Positions 44,588 through 53,009 of a stretch of 64,000 nt of DNA are shown in pieces. Positions within the stretch are counted from its first letter, which is position 1. Every line of letters starts with the position of its first letter. Under the pieces are notes generated by a model. The model had not been told where the DNA came from, made no database searches, and was given only the letters and a program-made list of their open reading frames with translations. The DNA is from JAFAXA01 sp963777325 (GTDB lineage: Bacteria > Pseudomonadota > Alphaproteobacteria > Acetobacterales > Acetobacteraceae), in the NCBI GenBank assembly GCA_963777325.1, contig CAVZQE010000018.1:747629-811628 (forward strand), read 5' to 3'. Position numbers and translations under genes: made by a program.

Positions 44588-44827
44588 ATGAGCGAAGTGG
44601 CCGATAAGGTGAAGAAGATCGTCGTCGAGCATCTCGGCGTCGAAGAGTCGAAGGTGACGCCGGAAGCGTCATTCATCGACGACCTCGGGGCCGACAGTCT
44701 CGACACCGTGGAGCTGGTGATGGCGTTCGAGGAAGCGTTCGGGGTCGAGATCCCGGAAGACGCGGCCGAGAAGATCAGCACCGTGAAGGACGCGATCGAC
44801 TATATCGAGAAGCAGAAGGCCGCCTGA
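44588..44827 (+). CDS. acpP: Acyl carrier protein
   Basis: A 79-aa acidic four-helix carrier. The phosphopantetheine attachment site is Ser37 in GADSLDTVELVM. Flanked by fabG (226 bases upstream) and fabF (30 bases downstream), as in most proteobacteria. Confidence 0.97.
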   Translation: MSEVADKVKKIVVEHLGVEESKVTPEASFIDDLGADSLDTVELVMAFEEAFGVEIPEDAAEKISTVKDAIDYIEKQKAA

Positions 44828-44857
44828 ACAGCCTCGATCGGGGAGGATAACGCCGCC

Positions 44858-46120
44858 ATGCGACGGGTGGTCGTGACCGGCATGGGCATCGCCAGCCCGC
44901 TAGGCCTAGGCGTGGAGCGCGTCTGGACTCGCCTCGTCAATGGCGAGTCCGGCATCGGCGCCATCCAGGCGTTCGACACGAAGGATCTCCCCTCCAAGGT
45001 AGCGGGCCAGGTGCCTGCCGGCAGCAAGGAGGAAGGGCGGCTCGATCTGTCCGAATGGATCCCCGTCAAGGATCAGAAGAAGATGGACCGCTTCATCCAG
45101 CTCGGCCTCGTGGCCGCGAGCGAGGCGGTGGCCGATTCGGGCTGGGAGCCGAAGGACGAGGACGACCGGAACGCGACCGGCGTGATGATCGGCTCGGGCA
45201 TCGGCGGCCTCAAGACGATCTACGACGCCTCCATCCTGGTGCATGAGGGCAGGGCGCGGCGCCTCTCCCCGTTCTTCATCCCGTCCGCGCTCATCAACCT
45301 CGTCTCCGGTCATGTCTCCATCAACTACGGTTTCAAGGGTCCGAACCACTCGGCCGTGACTGCCTGCGCGACCGGGGTGCATGCGATCGGCGACGCCGCC
45401 CGGCTGATCATGCTCGGCGACGCGGATGTCATGGTTGCGGGCGGGGCCGAGGCGGCCGTCTGCGAGCTCGGCATCGCCGGGTTCTGCGCCTCCCGCGCCT
45501 TGTCCACGAACTTCAACGACGATCCGCCCCGCGCCTCGCGCCCGTGGGACAAGGACCGGGACGGCTTCGTGATGGGAGAAGGCGCGGGCGTCCTCGTGCT
45601 CGAGGAGTACGAGCACGCCAGGAAGAGGGGCGCGAAGATCTACGCCGAGATCTCAGGCTACGGCTTGTCCGGGGACGCGCACCACATTACCGCCCCCGCC
45701 GAGCGCCACGATGGCGCGTTCCGGGCGATGAAGGCGGCTCTGAAGAACGGCGGCATCGCGCCCTCCGACATACAATACGTCAACGCGCACGGCACCTCGA
45801 CGCCGCTTGGCGACGATCTCGAACTGGAGGCGGTCGAGAAGCTGTTCGGCGAGGCCGGGCGCGGCGTCGCCATGTCGTCCACGAAATCCGCGACTGGACA
45901 TCTGCTCGGCGCCGCCGGGGCGGTCGAGGCCATCTTCTCGATCCTCGCCGTTCGCGACGGCGTCGCGCCGCCGACCCTCAATCTCGACGAGCCAAGCCGG
46001 GCGAGCGCCATCGACCGGGTGCCGCGCGTCGCGCAGGAGCGCCCGATCCGGGTCGCTCTCTCGAACAGCTTCGGCTTTGGCGGAACCAACGCGAGCATCC
46101 TGTTCCGCGCCGCCGCCTGA
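44858..46120 (+). CDS. fabF: 3-oxoacyl-ACP synthase II
   Basis: Condensing enzyme that elongates acyl-ACP and controls unsaturated chain length. The 420-aa protein has the active-site Cys170 in VTACATGVHAIG. The two histidines lie in NAHGTSTPLGD and SATGHLLGAAGA, and the glycine-rich end reads N-S-F-G-F-G-G-T-N-A-S. mltG starts 16 bases after its stop. Confidence 0.96.
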   Translation: MRRVVVTGMGIASPLGLGVERVWTRLVNGESGIGAIQAFDTKDLPSKVAGQVPAGSKEEGRLDLSEWIPVKDQKKMDRFIQLGLVAASEAVADSGWEPKDEDDRNATGVMIGSGIGGLKTIYDASILVHEGRARRLSPFFIPSALINLVSGHVSINYGFKGPNHSAVTACATGVHAIGDAARLIMLGDADVMVAGGAEAAVCELGIAGFCASRALSTNFNDDPPRASRPWDKDRDGFVMGEGAGVLVLEEYEHARKRGAKIYAEISGYGLSGDAHHITAPAERHDGAFRAMKAALKNGGIAPSDIQYVNAHGTSTPLGDDLELEAVEKLFGEAGRGVAMSSTKSATGHLLGAAGAVEAIFSILAVRDGVAPPTLNLDEPSRASAIDRVPRVAQERPIRVALSNSFGFGGTNASILFRAAA

Positions 46121-46136
46121 CGGGGCGGGCCGTCCG

Positions 46137-47156
46137 ATGCTCGCTCCTCCCCGGCCCCGCAGGCGCGGGCGGGGCGTGCTGCTGGGCCTCGTGTTCGGCT
46201 TCCTGCTCGGCTGTGCGGCGACCGGGGCGGCAGCCTTCTACGCCGTACGCGCGCTCTACGGGCCGGGACCGCTCGCCGAGGCGCGCACGCTCGTGGTGCC
46301 GCGCGGAGGGCTGCAGATGCTGGCCGGGTATCTGGCCGATGCCGGGGTGATCGATGGACCGAACCGGTTCCTGCTCGCGGCGCTGGCGACCCGGGACGAG
46401 GGGCCGTTGCGGGCGGCGGAGCTGGCCTTTCCCGCGCATGCGAGCCTGCGGGACGTGCTGACGGTCTTGCGCACCGCGCGCCCGGTGCAGCATCTCGTGA
46501 CCATCCCCGAGGGCCTGACCGCGCAGCAGATCGCGTCCGTGCTGGGGCGGACGGATGCGCTCAGCGGGCCGGTCGTGACGCCGCCCGAGGGTCGGGCGCT
46601 GCCGCAGAGCTATGGCTTCGAGTTGGGGGCGACCCGCAAGGCGATCCTGGGCCGGGCCGAGGCGGCGATGGACGAGGCGCTGGCGAAGGCCTGGGCGGAG
46701 CGGCAGCCCGGCCTGCCGCTGGCATCGCCCGAGGACGCGCTCATTCTCGCGAGCATCGTCGAGCGCGAGACCGCGCGGCCGGAGGAGCGGCCGCATGTCG
46801 CGGCGGTGTATCTCAACCGGCTTCGTCTCGGCATGAAGCTGCAGGCCGATCCGACGGTCGTCTACGGCGCGAGCGGTGGCGCGGGCACGCTCGACCGGCC
46901 GCTCACGCGGGCCGACCTCGAGCGGGACGATCCATACAACACCTATCGCATTCGCGGCCTGCCGCCCGGGCCGATCAATTCTCCGGGTGTTGCAAGCCTA
47001 CGCGCCGTCACGCATCCGGCGGCGAGCCCCGATCTGTATTTCGTTGCGGACGGCGCCGGCGGCCATGTGTTCGCGCGTACGCTCGACGAACATCAGCGCA
47101 ACGTCGCCCGATGGCGCGCGCTCGCACCCAGCCCGGTGCCGCCCGCCCCGGGCTGA
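46137..47156 (+). CDS. mltG: Endolytic murein transglycosylase MltG
   Basis: Inner-membrane lytic transglycosylase that cuts nascent glycan strands, 339 aa. An N-terminal membrane segment (about residues 13-36), then a LysM-like region, then the YceG catalytic core: ILASIVERETARPEERP with the catalytic Glu, and L-K-L-Q-A-D-P-T-V-V-Y-G-like LGMKLQADPTVVYG. Located right after fabF, the standard order. Its 3' end overlaps the convergent CheA-like frame. Confidence 0.93.
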   Translation: MLAPPRPRRRGRGVLLGLVFGFLLGCAATGAAAFYAVRALYGPGPLAEARTLVVPRGGLQMLAGYLADAGVIDGPNRFLLAALATRDEGPLRAAELAFPAHASLRDVLTVLRTARPVQHLVTIPEGLTAQQIASVLGRTDALSGPVVTPPEGRALPQSYGFELGATRKAILGRAEAAMDEALAKAWAERQPGLPLASPEDALILASIVERETARPEERPHVAAVYLNRLRLGMKLQADPTVVYGASGGAGTLDRPLTRADLERDDPYNTYRIRGLPPGPINSPGVASLRAVTHPAASPDLYFVADGAGGHVFARTLDEHQRNVARWRALAPSPVPPAPG

Positions 47157-48179
47157 GGGGCTTGGCTAGGGAGCGCGATCCGGAAGCTGGTGCCAAGGCC
47201 TTCCGCGCTCGCGACCTCGATCGTTCCGCCGATCCGTTCGACGCTGGTCTTCACCACGTCCAAGCCGATGCCCCGGCCGGACACGGGCGTCAGGCGGGCA
47301 GCGGTCGAGAACTCCCGGGCTGAAGACGAACTGCGCCGCCACCGCGTCGGTCATCAGCGCGACCTCGCCTGGGCGGGCGAGTTTCCGGGCGACGGCTTGC
47401 TCGCGGATGCCCGCGGCCTGCAATCCGCGCCCGTCGTCCTCGATGGTGATGACGATCCGCCCGTTCGCCTCCCGCGCCGCCGTCAGCGTGATCCTGCCGG
47501 TCGCGGGTTTGCCGCTCGCGAGCCGCTCGTCCGGCTGCTCCAGCCCGTGATCGGCGCTGTTGCGCACGAGATGCGCAAGCGGTCCGGCGAGTTGTTCGAG
47601 CGTATGGCGATCCAGTTCCGTCTCCGCCCCCGCCGTTACGAGTTCGATCGACTTGCCGAGATCGCGTGCGAGCGCGCGCACGAGGCCGGGGAGGCGCCTC
47701 CAGGCGTGTCCGATCGAGCGCCTGTGCGGCCAGGAGGTGGTGTGGCGCGGCGGCGCAAACGCGGCTGAAGACCGCCCGGGTCGTTCCGGTGGCGGCGCGA
47801 CGGCCTGGCCGGCGGCGAGGGCGTGCAGATAAGCGATCAGGACTCCGTCCTCGCCCGGCGGCTCCGCGCCGCACGCGGCCAGGGCGGCGAGGATCGCGGC
47901 CGTTGCATCGAGCGCCGCGAACAGCCATTCGGTGGCCGCTTCGGGGAGGATCGTTCCCTCCCGTACTGCGCCGAGCACGTCCTCGGATGCGTGCGCGAGC
48001 CGCTCCAGCCGGACCAGGCCGAGGTAGCCGCAACTCCCCTTGAGCGTGTGGACCAGGCGGAACAGGCGCAACAGCGCCGCCGCGTCGCCGGGAGACCGCG
48101 CCATATCGAGCGCGGCCCGGTCCATTGCCGCAAGTGTCGCGTCCGCTTCGGCTACGAACTCAGCGAGCAGGTCGTCCAC
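47093..48179 (-). pseudogene. Truncated CheA-like histidine kinase (internal deletion and frameshift)
   Basis: Starts at GTG 48179 behind GGAGGG. An HPt domain (LVHTLKGSCGYLG with the phospho-accepting His) is followed, after a short junk-like stretch, by the end of a CheA dimerisation segment and the ATP-binding domain (LVRNSADHGLEQ, IEDDGRGL). The P2 domain, most of P3 and the C-terminal CheW-like domain are missing. Near 47313 an extra T breaks the frame: the other frame continues as SGRGIGLDVVKTSVERIGGT to a stop at 47093, the unshifted one ends at 47166. Probably a decayed gene, less likely a stand-alone HPt kinase. Confidence 0.65.
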
Positions 48180-48302
48180 GCATCCCTCCAGGGCGCCAGG
48201 AGCGGGAGCGATCGTGCGGGCGAGACACCAAAGAAGCATGAATGCCGGCCGCCTCGCATCCTGGCGCCCGGAACGAGACTGGCCGTGCGGTGTTGGAGGC
48301 AC

Positions 48303-48488
48303 ATGACCGCTCCGTCATGGTCCTTCATCGAGCCCGGGCAGTTCGTCCGCCATCCGTCTCGTCCGGATTGGGGGCTCGGCCAGGTGCAATCGACCGTAGG
48401 CGAGCGCATCACGGTCAACTTCGAGCACGCCGGCAAGATTCTGGTGAACGCCCGCGTGATCGCGCTGGAGATCTGCGACCCGCCGTGA
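48303..48488 (+). CDS. DUF3553 small protein
   Basis: A 61-aa protein consisting of one DUF3553 domain: PGQFVRHPSRPDWGLGQVQS, then ITVNFEHAGK and a short end. The fold resembles the CarD/UvrD C-terminal Tudor-like module, so binding to RNA polymerase or a helicase is conceivable but unproven. It lies between the CheA-like gene (divergent) and moaA. Confidence 0.75.
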   Translation: MTAPSWSFIEPGQFVRHPSRPDWGLGQVQSTVGERITVNFEHAGKILVNARVIALEICDPP

Positions 48489-48572
48489 CGGCTTGGCGGT
48501 GCGGCCGCAGGGCGCTCTTGAAGGACGGCCCGAAAGAGCGCACCTCGGTTCCATGCGAAAGATCCCTATGCG

Positions 48573-49559
48573 ATGATCGATCCGTTCGGCCGGTCCATCA
48601 CCTATCTGCGCGTCTCGGTCACGGATCGCTGCGATCTCCGCTGCGTCTATTGCATGTCGGAGGACATGAGCTTCCTGCCGAAGCCCGAGATCCTCTCCTT
48701 CGAGGAGTTGGAGCGCCTGTGTCTGGCTTTCGTCCGGCTCGGCACGCGCAAGATCCGCATCACCGGCGGCGAGCCTCTGGTCCGGCGGGACGTGATGAGT
48801 CTGTTCCGTAACCTGGGCGGGCAGCTCGGGACCGGCCTCGACGAGCTGACGCTCACCACAAACGGAACCCAGCTCGGCAAATATGCGCGGGCTTTGGCGG
48901 AATGCGGCGTGCGGCGGGTGAACGTCTCGCTCGACACGCTCGACCCGGCCCGGTTCACCGCGATCACCCGGCGAGGGCGCATCGGAACGACGCTGGACGG
49001 CATCTTCGCGGCCCAGCGCGCGGGGCTTGCCGTGAAGATCAACGCGGTCGCCATGAAGGATGTCAACGAGCACGAGTTCGACGCCATGATCGCCTGGTGC
49101 GGTGAGCACGGCTTCGATCTCTGCCTGATCGAGACGATGCCGCTCGGCGAGATCTCGGGCGACCGGATGGATCAATACCTCCCGCTCTCGGTCGTCCGTT
49201 CGCGCCTGCGGCAGAACTGGACCTTGCAGGACACGTCCTACAGAACTGGCGGACCCGCGCGCTATTTCGCCATCGCCGAAACCGGCCGGCGGATTGGCTT
49301 CATCACGCCGATGACCCACAATTTCTGCGAGAGCTGCAATCGGGTGCGGCTCACCTGCACGGGTACGCTCTACATGTGTCTCGGCCAGGAGGACGCGGCC
49401 GATCTGCGTTCCGTCCTGCGTGGCGGGGTGGGCGACCAGGAGCTCGATCGAGCGATCCTGGCCGCGATCGCCCGGAAGCCGAAGGGCCACGACTTCGTCA
49501 TAGACCGGCCGCACGCTCCGGCCGCGCTCGCCCGTCACATGAGCGTGACGGGCGGATAG
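48573..49559 (+). CDS. moaA: GTP 3',8-cyclase MoaA
   Basis: Radical-SAM enzyme for the first step of molybdopterin synthesis, 328 aa. The SAM cluster cysteines are Cys20, Cys24 and Cys27 (TDRCDLRCVYC). The second cluster lies in NFCESCNRVRLTCTG, and the essential C-terminal Gly-Gly is present. No other moa gene is nearby. Confidence 0.95.
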   Translation: MIDPFGRSITYLRVSVTDRCDLRCVYCMSEDMSFLPKPEILSFEELERLCLAFVRLGTRKIRITGGEPLVRRDVMSLFRNLGGQLGTGLDELTLTTNGTQLGKYARALAECGVRRVNVSLDTLDPARFTAITRRGRIGTTLDGIFAAQRAGLAVKINAVAMKDVNEHEFDAMIAWCGEHGFDLCLIETMPLGEISGDRMDQYLPLSVVRSRLRQNWTLQDTSYRTGGPARYFAIAETGRRIGFITPMTHNFCESCNRVRLTCTGTLYMCLGQEDAADLRSVLRGGVGDQELDRAILAAIARKPKGHDFVIDRPHAPAALARHMSVTGG

Positions 49560-49573
49560 GCGCTCAGCTGGAG

Positions 49574-49768
49574 CTAGTAGGAGCGGGGCTGGACGACAAC
49601 GGCTCCGGAGCCGGCCGGGGGCGGTGTCACGACGACCCCGGAACCGGCAGGCGGCGGCGCCACCACGACGGGCGCGGGCGCGGGGGGAGGCGCGGCAGGG
49701 GCCTCGACGCAGGCGGACAGGGCGGTCAGGCCGAGAAGGCATGCGACCGCGAGTGCGCGGGAGGTCAT
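49574..49768 (-). CDS. Small proline/valine-rich lipoprotein
   Basis: A 64-aa protein. The hydrophobic N-terminus ends in the lipobox L-S-A-C (Cys20), followed by Pro/Ala and a twice-repeated V-V-V-x-P-P-P-A-G-S-G unit. Presumably an outer- or inner-membrane lipoprotein; function unknown. A perfect inverted repeat lies 25 bases upstream of its ATG. Confidence 0.5.
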   Translation of the reverse strand: MTSRALAVACLLGLTALSACVEAPAAPPPAPAPVVVAPPPAGSGVVVTPPPAGSGAVVVQPRSY

Positions 49769-49792
49769 CGATCTTCTCCATCAGCGAGGGTT

Positions 49793-49834
49793 GAACCGGA
49801 TGCGGTTCGAACCTCCCTACGCCGCATCCGGTTC
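49793..49834. repeat. Perfect 13-bp inverted repeat upstream of the small lipoprotein gene
   Basis: GAACCGGATGCGG (49793-49805) and its exact complement (49822-49834) are separated by 16 bases. There is no T-run on either side. It could be an operator, an mRNA leader hairpin of the lipoprotein gene, or a terminator needing no T-tract. Confidence 0.6.
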
Positions 49835-49977
49835 GGAGTTTCAACCGAGAGCCTTTCGGAACCTTGTCTGGCCGCCGCCCGTCCAGCCACTCTCGCCCGC
49901 CACACGAGCCGGACGAGGCGGCTGGTCAGGTCCGAACCTATACTTGCCTGCTCAGTCGTTGCGCTTCTGAATGCGGT

Positions 49978-50289
49978 TCAGCTCTTGCCGATTGAGCTTC
50001 CGGACCGCCCGGTTGCCTGCCGCCGTCGCGTGCTCTCCGGTCTCGGTCCCGGATCGGGTTTCGGTGATGAGGAGGCGTTGCTCCCGGCGGATGTCGAGGA
50101 GGCGGCCTGCGCGAAGGTCTCATCGTTCCCGGCTTGGCCCTGCGAGCCGCCGCCACTCGCATTCGATTGCTGATTTGAGTGCCCGCCGCCGGTGTTCCCG
50201 GCGTTCCCAGCCGCATTGTTCTGTTGCGCCCAGGCCGAACTCGCGCCCAGCAGGGCGAGCATGGAAATCGCTGTCAGAAGACGTCTCAT
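49978..50289 (-). CDS. Small exported Gln/Asn/Gly-rich protein, unknown function
   Basis: Signal peptide (residues 1-22, ending SAWAQQ), then a low-complexity stretch of Gly, Asn, Ser and Gln. As written it ends at 49978 (103 aa) in Arg-rich sequence. The next frame ends at 49952 with a more natural KLNRQELNRIQKRND tail, so the 3' end may be shifted by one or two bases. No family recognised. Confidence 0.4.
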   Translation of the reverse strand: MRRLLTAISMLALLGASSAWAQQNNAAGNAGNTGGGHSNQQSNASGGGSQGQAGNDETFAQAASSTSAGSNASSSPKPDPGPRPESTRRRQATGRSGSSIGKS

Positions 50290-50406
50290 GATGATGAACT
50301 TCCGCAATGGCCCGAGGCATTCGCGCGGCCTGGATCGATCTCTTCGCCAACGCCGAACTCGGCCTCCGGCGTCCTCACATCGCGGTTACGCTTATCGGTC
50401 TCGCCG

Positions 50407-51279
50407 TCATCCCGGAGTTTCGGACGCGGCGTCGAGGGCCTCGCCGAGCGGCATCTGGCCGCTGCCTCGTGGCAGCGGTTTGGGCTGGCCCGGCCCCGGC
50501 GCCCAGGCGGTCAGGATGGCGAGGCGGAGCGTTGCCGGTATGCGCCCGTCCGCGTCGGCCGCAAGCCCCGACAGGGCGGCCGGGAACAGGACGGTGTTCG
50601 GCGTGCGCCGGTCCCGCAATCTGAGGGCGTTCGCTTCGCCCGCGTGCCGCAGATCGCGCAGCAACGCCCAGGGGTCGCCGTAGCGCAGCCGCAGATCATC
50701 GAGATCGGCCACCGGCAGGGCGAAACCCGCGCGTTGCAGCAGCCCCGCGCAATCGCGCAGCTCCGGAAACGGCGAGACGCGCGGTGACGCGCCGCCGCCG
50801 GTGACAGCTTCCGCTTCCGTCAGGCCACGCCGCAACTCGGCGAGCGTCCCGAGCACCGGCACGCTCGCGAGGAACAACCCGTCCGGCCGCAGCGCCTGGC
50901 GCAGTTGGATGAGCGCGCCCGGCAGATCGTTGATCCAGTGCAGCGCCATGCTGGCGACGACGAGATCGACGCTCGCGGGCGCGACGGGCAGCCACTCCTC
51001 GTCGGCGGCGAAGGCGGGGCCGCCGTTCAGCGCCGCCATCGCGGGCGACAGGTCGCAGGAAATCGTCTCGATGCCGCGCGCCCGCAGCAAGGGCGCGACA
51101 ACGCCCCGGCCGCCGATTTCGAGCGCGCGCCCGAAACGACGCGTCGTGTCGTCGAGCCGGTCGAGCAGACGATCGGCCAGCTCGCGCAGCACCGGCCCCA
51201 CCTCGGCGACGCTTGACGCCGCGCGGTCTCGGTGCAGCCTGACGGCGCGGCGCTCGAACACTTCGGTCGGTCCGTTCAT
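50407..51279 (-). CDS. SAM-dependent methyltransferase, NDUFAF5/BioC-like
   Basis: A 290-aa protein. Similarity to the mitochondrial complex I assembly factor NDUFAF5 is clear in the S-M-A-L-H-W-I-N-D-L-P-G-A-L segment, TLAELR, RVSPFPELRDCAGLLQRAGF and DPWALLRDLRHAGEANA. The first SAM motif is weak (ALEIGGRG). A BioC-like O-methyltransferase is the alternative. Divergent from comF with 81 bases between starts, a common pairing in alphaproteobacteria. Confidence 0.78.
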   Translation of the reverse strand: MNGPTEVFERRAVRLHRDRAASSVAEVGPVLRELADRLLDRLDDTTRRFGRALEIGGRGVVAPLLRARGIETISCDLSPAMAALNGGPAFAADEEWLPVAPASVDLVVASMALHWINDLPGALIQLRQALRPDGLFLASVPVLGTLAELRRGLTEAEAVTGGGASPRVSPFPELRDCAGLLQRAGFALPVADLDDLRLRYGDPWALLRDLRHAGEANALRLRDRRTPNTVLFPAALSGLAADADGRIPATLRLAILTAWAPGPGQPKPLPRGSGQMPLGEALDAASETPG

Positions 51280-51360
51280 GCGCGTGATCTGCGCCCCGCC
51301 CGTCGCTTTGCCAAGCCGCGCTGACGGGCTGTTCACTTTTGCCCGGCACGGTCGGAAGCG

Positions 51361-52119
51361 ATGCAGGCGCTCGCACTCCACGCAGGCCGGGCCTTCAAGA
51401 CGATGCTCGACGTATTGCTGCCGCCGCATTGCCCGGCCTGCGACGCGGCGGTCGATACGGCGCATGGCCTCTGCTCGGCGTGCTTCGTCCGCACGGGGTT
51501 CGTCACCGAGCCATGCTGCACGACCTGCGGCGTGCCGTTCGCCTCGAGCGAGCAGGGAGGGGCCGACCGGCTCTGCATGCCGTGCGGGCTCGATCCGCCG
51601 CCGTTCCGGCGGGCTCGCGCGGCACTCCGGTACGACGCCCACGCCAAGCGCCTGATCCTGCCGCTCAAGCACGCGGACCGTGTCGAGCTGGCGGCGACCC
51701 TCGCGCCGATGATGCTGCGGGCCGGGGCTGCACTGCTGCGCGAGGCCGACGTGCTGATACCCGTGCCGCTGCATCGCCGGCGCTTGCGGGCGCGGCGCTA
51801 CAATCAGGCCGCTCTGTTGGCCCGGGCGCTCGGCCGGCTGTCCGGGCGGCCGGTGCTGGCCGACGCCCTCGCGCGCGTCCGGCCGACGGCGTCGCTCGGC
51901 CATCTCACGGCCGCCGCCCGGCAGTTGGAAATGAGCGACGCCATCGCCGTCCGGCCCTCGCGCCGCGACCGCATCGCGGGCCGCCACGCGCTCCTGGTCG
52001 ACGACGTGATGACGTCCGGCGCGACGGCCGCCTCCTGCGCCCGCGCGTTGCTGGAAGGAGGCGCGATCCGGGTCGATGTGCTGGTCGCAGCCCGCGTTCC
52101 GGACCCGCGCCTGGGCTGA
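51361..52119 (+). CDS. comF: ComF family phosphoribosyltransferase-like protein
   Basis: The 252-aa protein opens with zinc-binding cysteines (HCPACDAAVD, LCSACF, CCTTCG, LCMPCG). A type I phosphoribosyltransferase fold follows, with the PRPP loop LLVDDVMTSGATA near residue 215. Related proteins act in DNA uptake; in non-competent bacteria the role is unclear. Complete. Confidence 0.9.
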   Translation: MQALALHAGRAFKTMLDVLLPPHCPACDAAVDTAHGLCSACFVRTGFVTEPCCTTCGVPFASSEQGGADRLCMPCGLDPPPFRRARAALRYDAHAKRLILPLKHADRVELAATLAPMMLRAGAALLREADVLIPVPLHRRRLRARRYNQAALLARALGRLSGRPVLADALARVRPTASLGHLTAAARQLEMSDAIAVRPSRRDRIAGRHALLVDDVMTSGATAASCARALLEGGAIRVDVLVAARVPDPRLG

Positions 52120-52196
52120 GGGCGCAACAGGCAGGAAACTTGGCGGCCGCGGCGCAGTTACTTGGGTCTGGCGCACGAACCGGAAGGGGTTTGATT

Positions 52197-52430
52197 ATGG
52201 ACTCTGATCGCATCACGGGTACCGCACGCGAATACGCCGGCAAGGCGCAATCCGCTGCCGGCGATTTTGTGGGGGACGCGAAGACTCAGGCCGACGGATA
52301 CTATCAGCAGGCCGCCGGGCAGGCGCAGCAGGCGGTTGGTCAGGCGAACGACTTCCTCAAGGACCAGCCGCTCGTCGCCGTCCTGGTCGCGCTCGGCCTC
52401 GGCGTCCTGATCGGCCGGCTGACCGCTTAG
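52197..52430 (+). CDS. CsbD-like protein with C-terminal membrane segment
   Basis: A 77-aa protein. The N-terminal half resembles a CsbD/YjbJ stress-protein motif (ITGTAREYAGKAQSAAGDFVGD), the middle is Gln/Ala-rich, and a final membrane helix reads VAVLVALGLGVLIGRL. The fusion of a CsbD-like start to a DUF883-like tail is seen in other alphaproteobacteria. GGAAGGGG lies upstream. The next gene encodes a relative. Confidence 0.68.
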   Translation: MDSDRITGTAREYAGKAQSAAGDFVGDAKTQADGYYQQAAGQAQQAVGQANDFLKDQPLVAVLVALGLGVLIGRLTA

Positions 52431-52442
52431 GGAGGGCCGTCG

Positions 52443-52661
52443 ATGTCCGGCGATCCAACTGCCGAACCGACCGGCCTTGGAAACACGGTCGGCCAGCCTG
52501 GCGAGAGCGTATCGGAGACGGCCAGCCGAGCTGTCAGCACCAGCTACCAGCAAGCGCAGCAGGCGGGGGATCAGGTCGCGTCCTTCATTCGCAGCCAGCC
52601 GATCGCGGCGGCCCTGATTGCGCTTGGCCTCGGCTATGTGCTCGGCCGCCTGCGGATTTGA
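52443..52661 (+). CDS. Small membrane protein, paralogue of the preceding gene
   Basis: A 72-aa protein with a polar Gln/Ser/Ala-rich N-terminus and a C-terminal helix, SQPIAAALIALGLGYVLGRL, nearly matching the tail of the upstream CsbD-like protein. The two are 12 bases apart and probably co-transcribed. DUF883/ElaB-type ribosome-associated membrane proteins are the nearest comparison. Function unknown. Confidence 0.6.
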   Translation: MSGDPTAEPTGLGNTVGQPGESVSETASRAVSTSYQQAQQAGDQVASFIRSQPIAAALIALGLGYVLGRLRI

Positions 52662-52686
52662 CTCTCGCGGCCGCGCTGCACACCTA

Positions 52687-52721
52687 CTCTCCCGGGCCAA
52701 ATCTCCCCAGGCCCGGGAGAG
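52687..52721 (+). promoter_or_regulatory. Strong hairpin masking the grxC ribosome site
   Basis: A perfect 12-bp stem (52687-52698 with 52710-52721) and an 11-base loop end five bases before the grxC ATG. The GGGAGAG ribosome site is part of the right arm. There is no T-run, so a classical terminator is unlikely. Translational control of grxC is the natural inference. Confidence 0.6.
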
Positions 52722-52725
52722 AACG

Positions 52726-52986
52726 ATGCCGGAAGTGGTGATCTACACGCAGCCCTGGTGCCCGTATTGCGCCTCCGCGAAGCGTCTGCTCGACAGGAAG
52801 CGCGTGTCCTACCGCGAGATCAATGCGCCGCATGGCACGCCGGAGCGGAGGGAGTCGATCCGCAGATCCGGAGGGCGGACGAGCGTCCCGCAGATCTTTA
52901 TCGGCGACCGGGCGATCGGCGGATCGGACGATCTGCACGCGCTCGACCAGGCGGGCGGGCTTGATGCCCTGCTCGCGCCCGGCTGA
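52726..52986 (+). CDS. grxC: Glutaredoxin 3
   Basis: Glutathione-dependent disulfide reductase, 86 aa, with the dithiol active site C-P-Y-C (Cys12/Cys15 in QPWCPYCASA). The cis-proline motif T-S-V-P-Q-I-F-I and a GGSDDL glutathione-contact motif follow. It lies downstream of comF and next to a DUF1178 gene, as in many alphaproteobacteria. Its start region is folded in a strong hairpin. Confidence 0.93.
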   Translation: MPEVVIYTQPWCPYCASAKRLLDRKRVSYREINAPHGTPERRESIRRSGGRTSVPQIFIGDRAIGGSDDLHALDQAGGLDALLAPG

Positions 52987-53009
52987 AGCCTCAACGGGCG
53001 GACGCCGCT

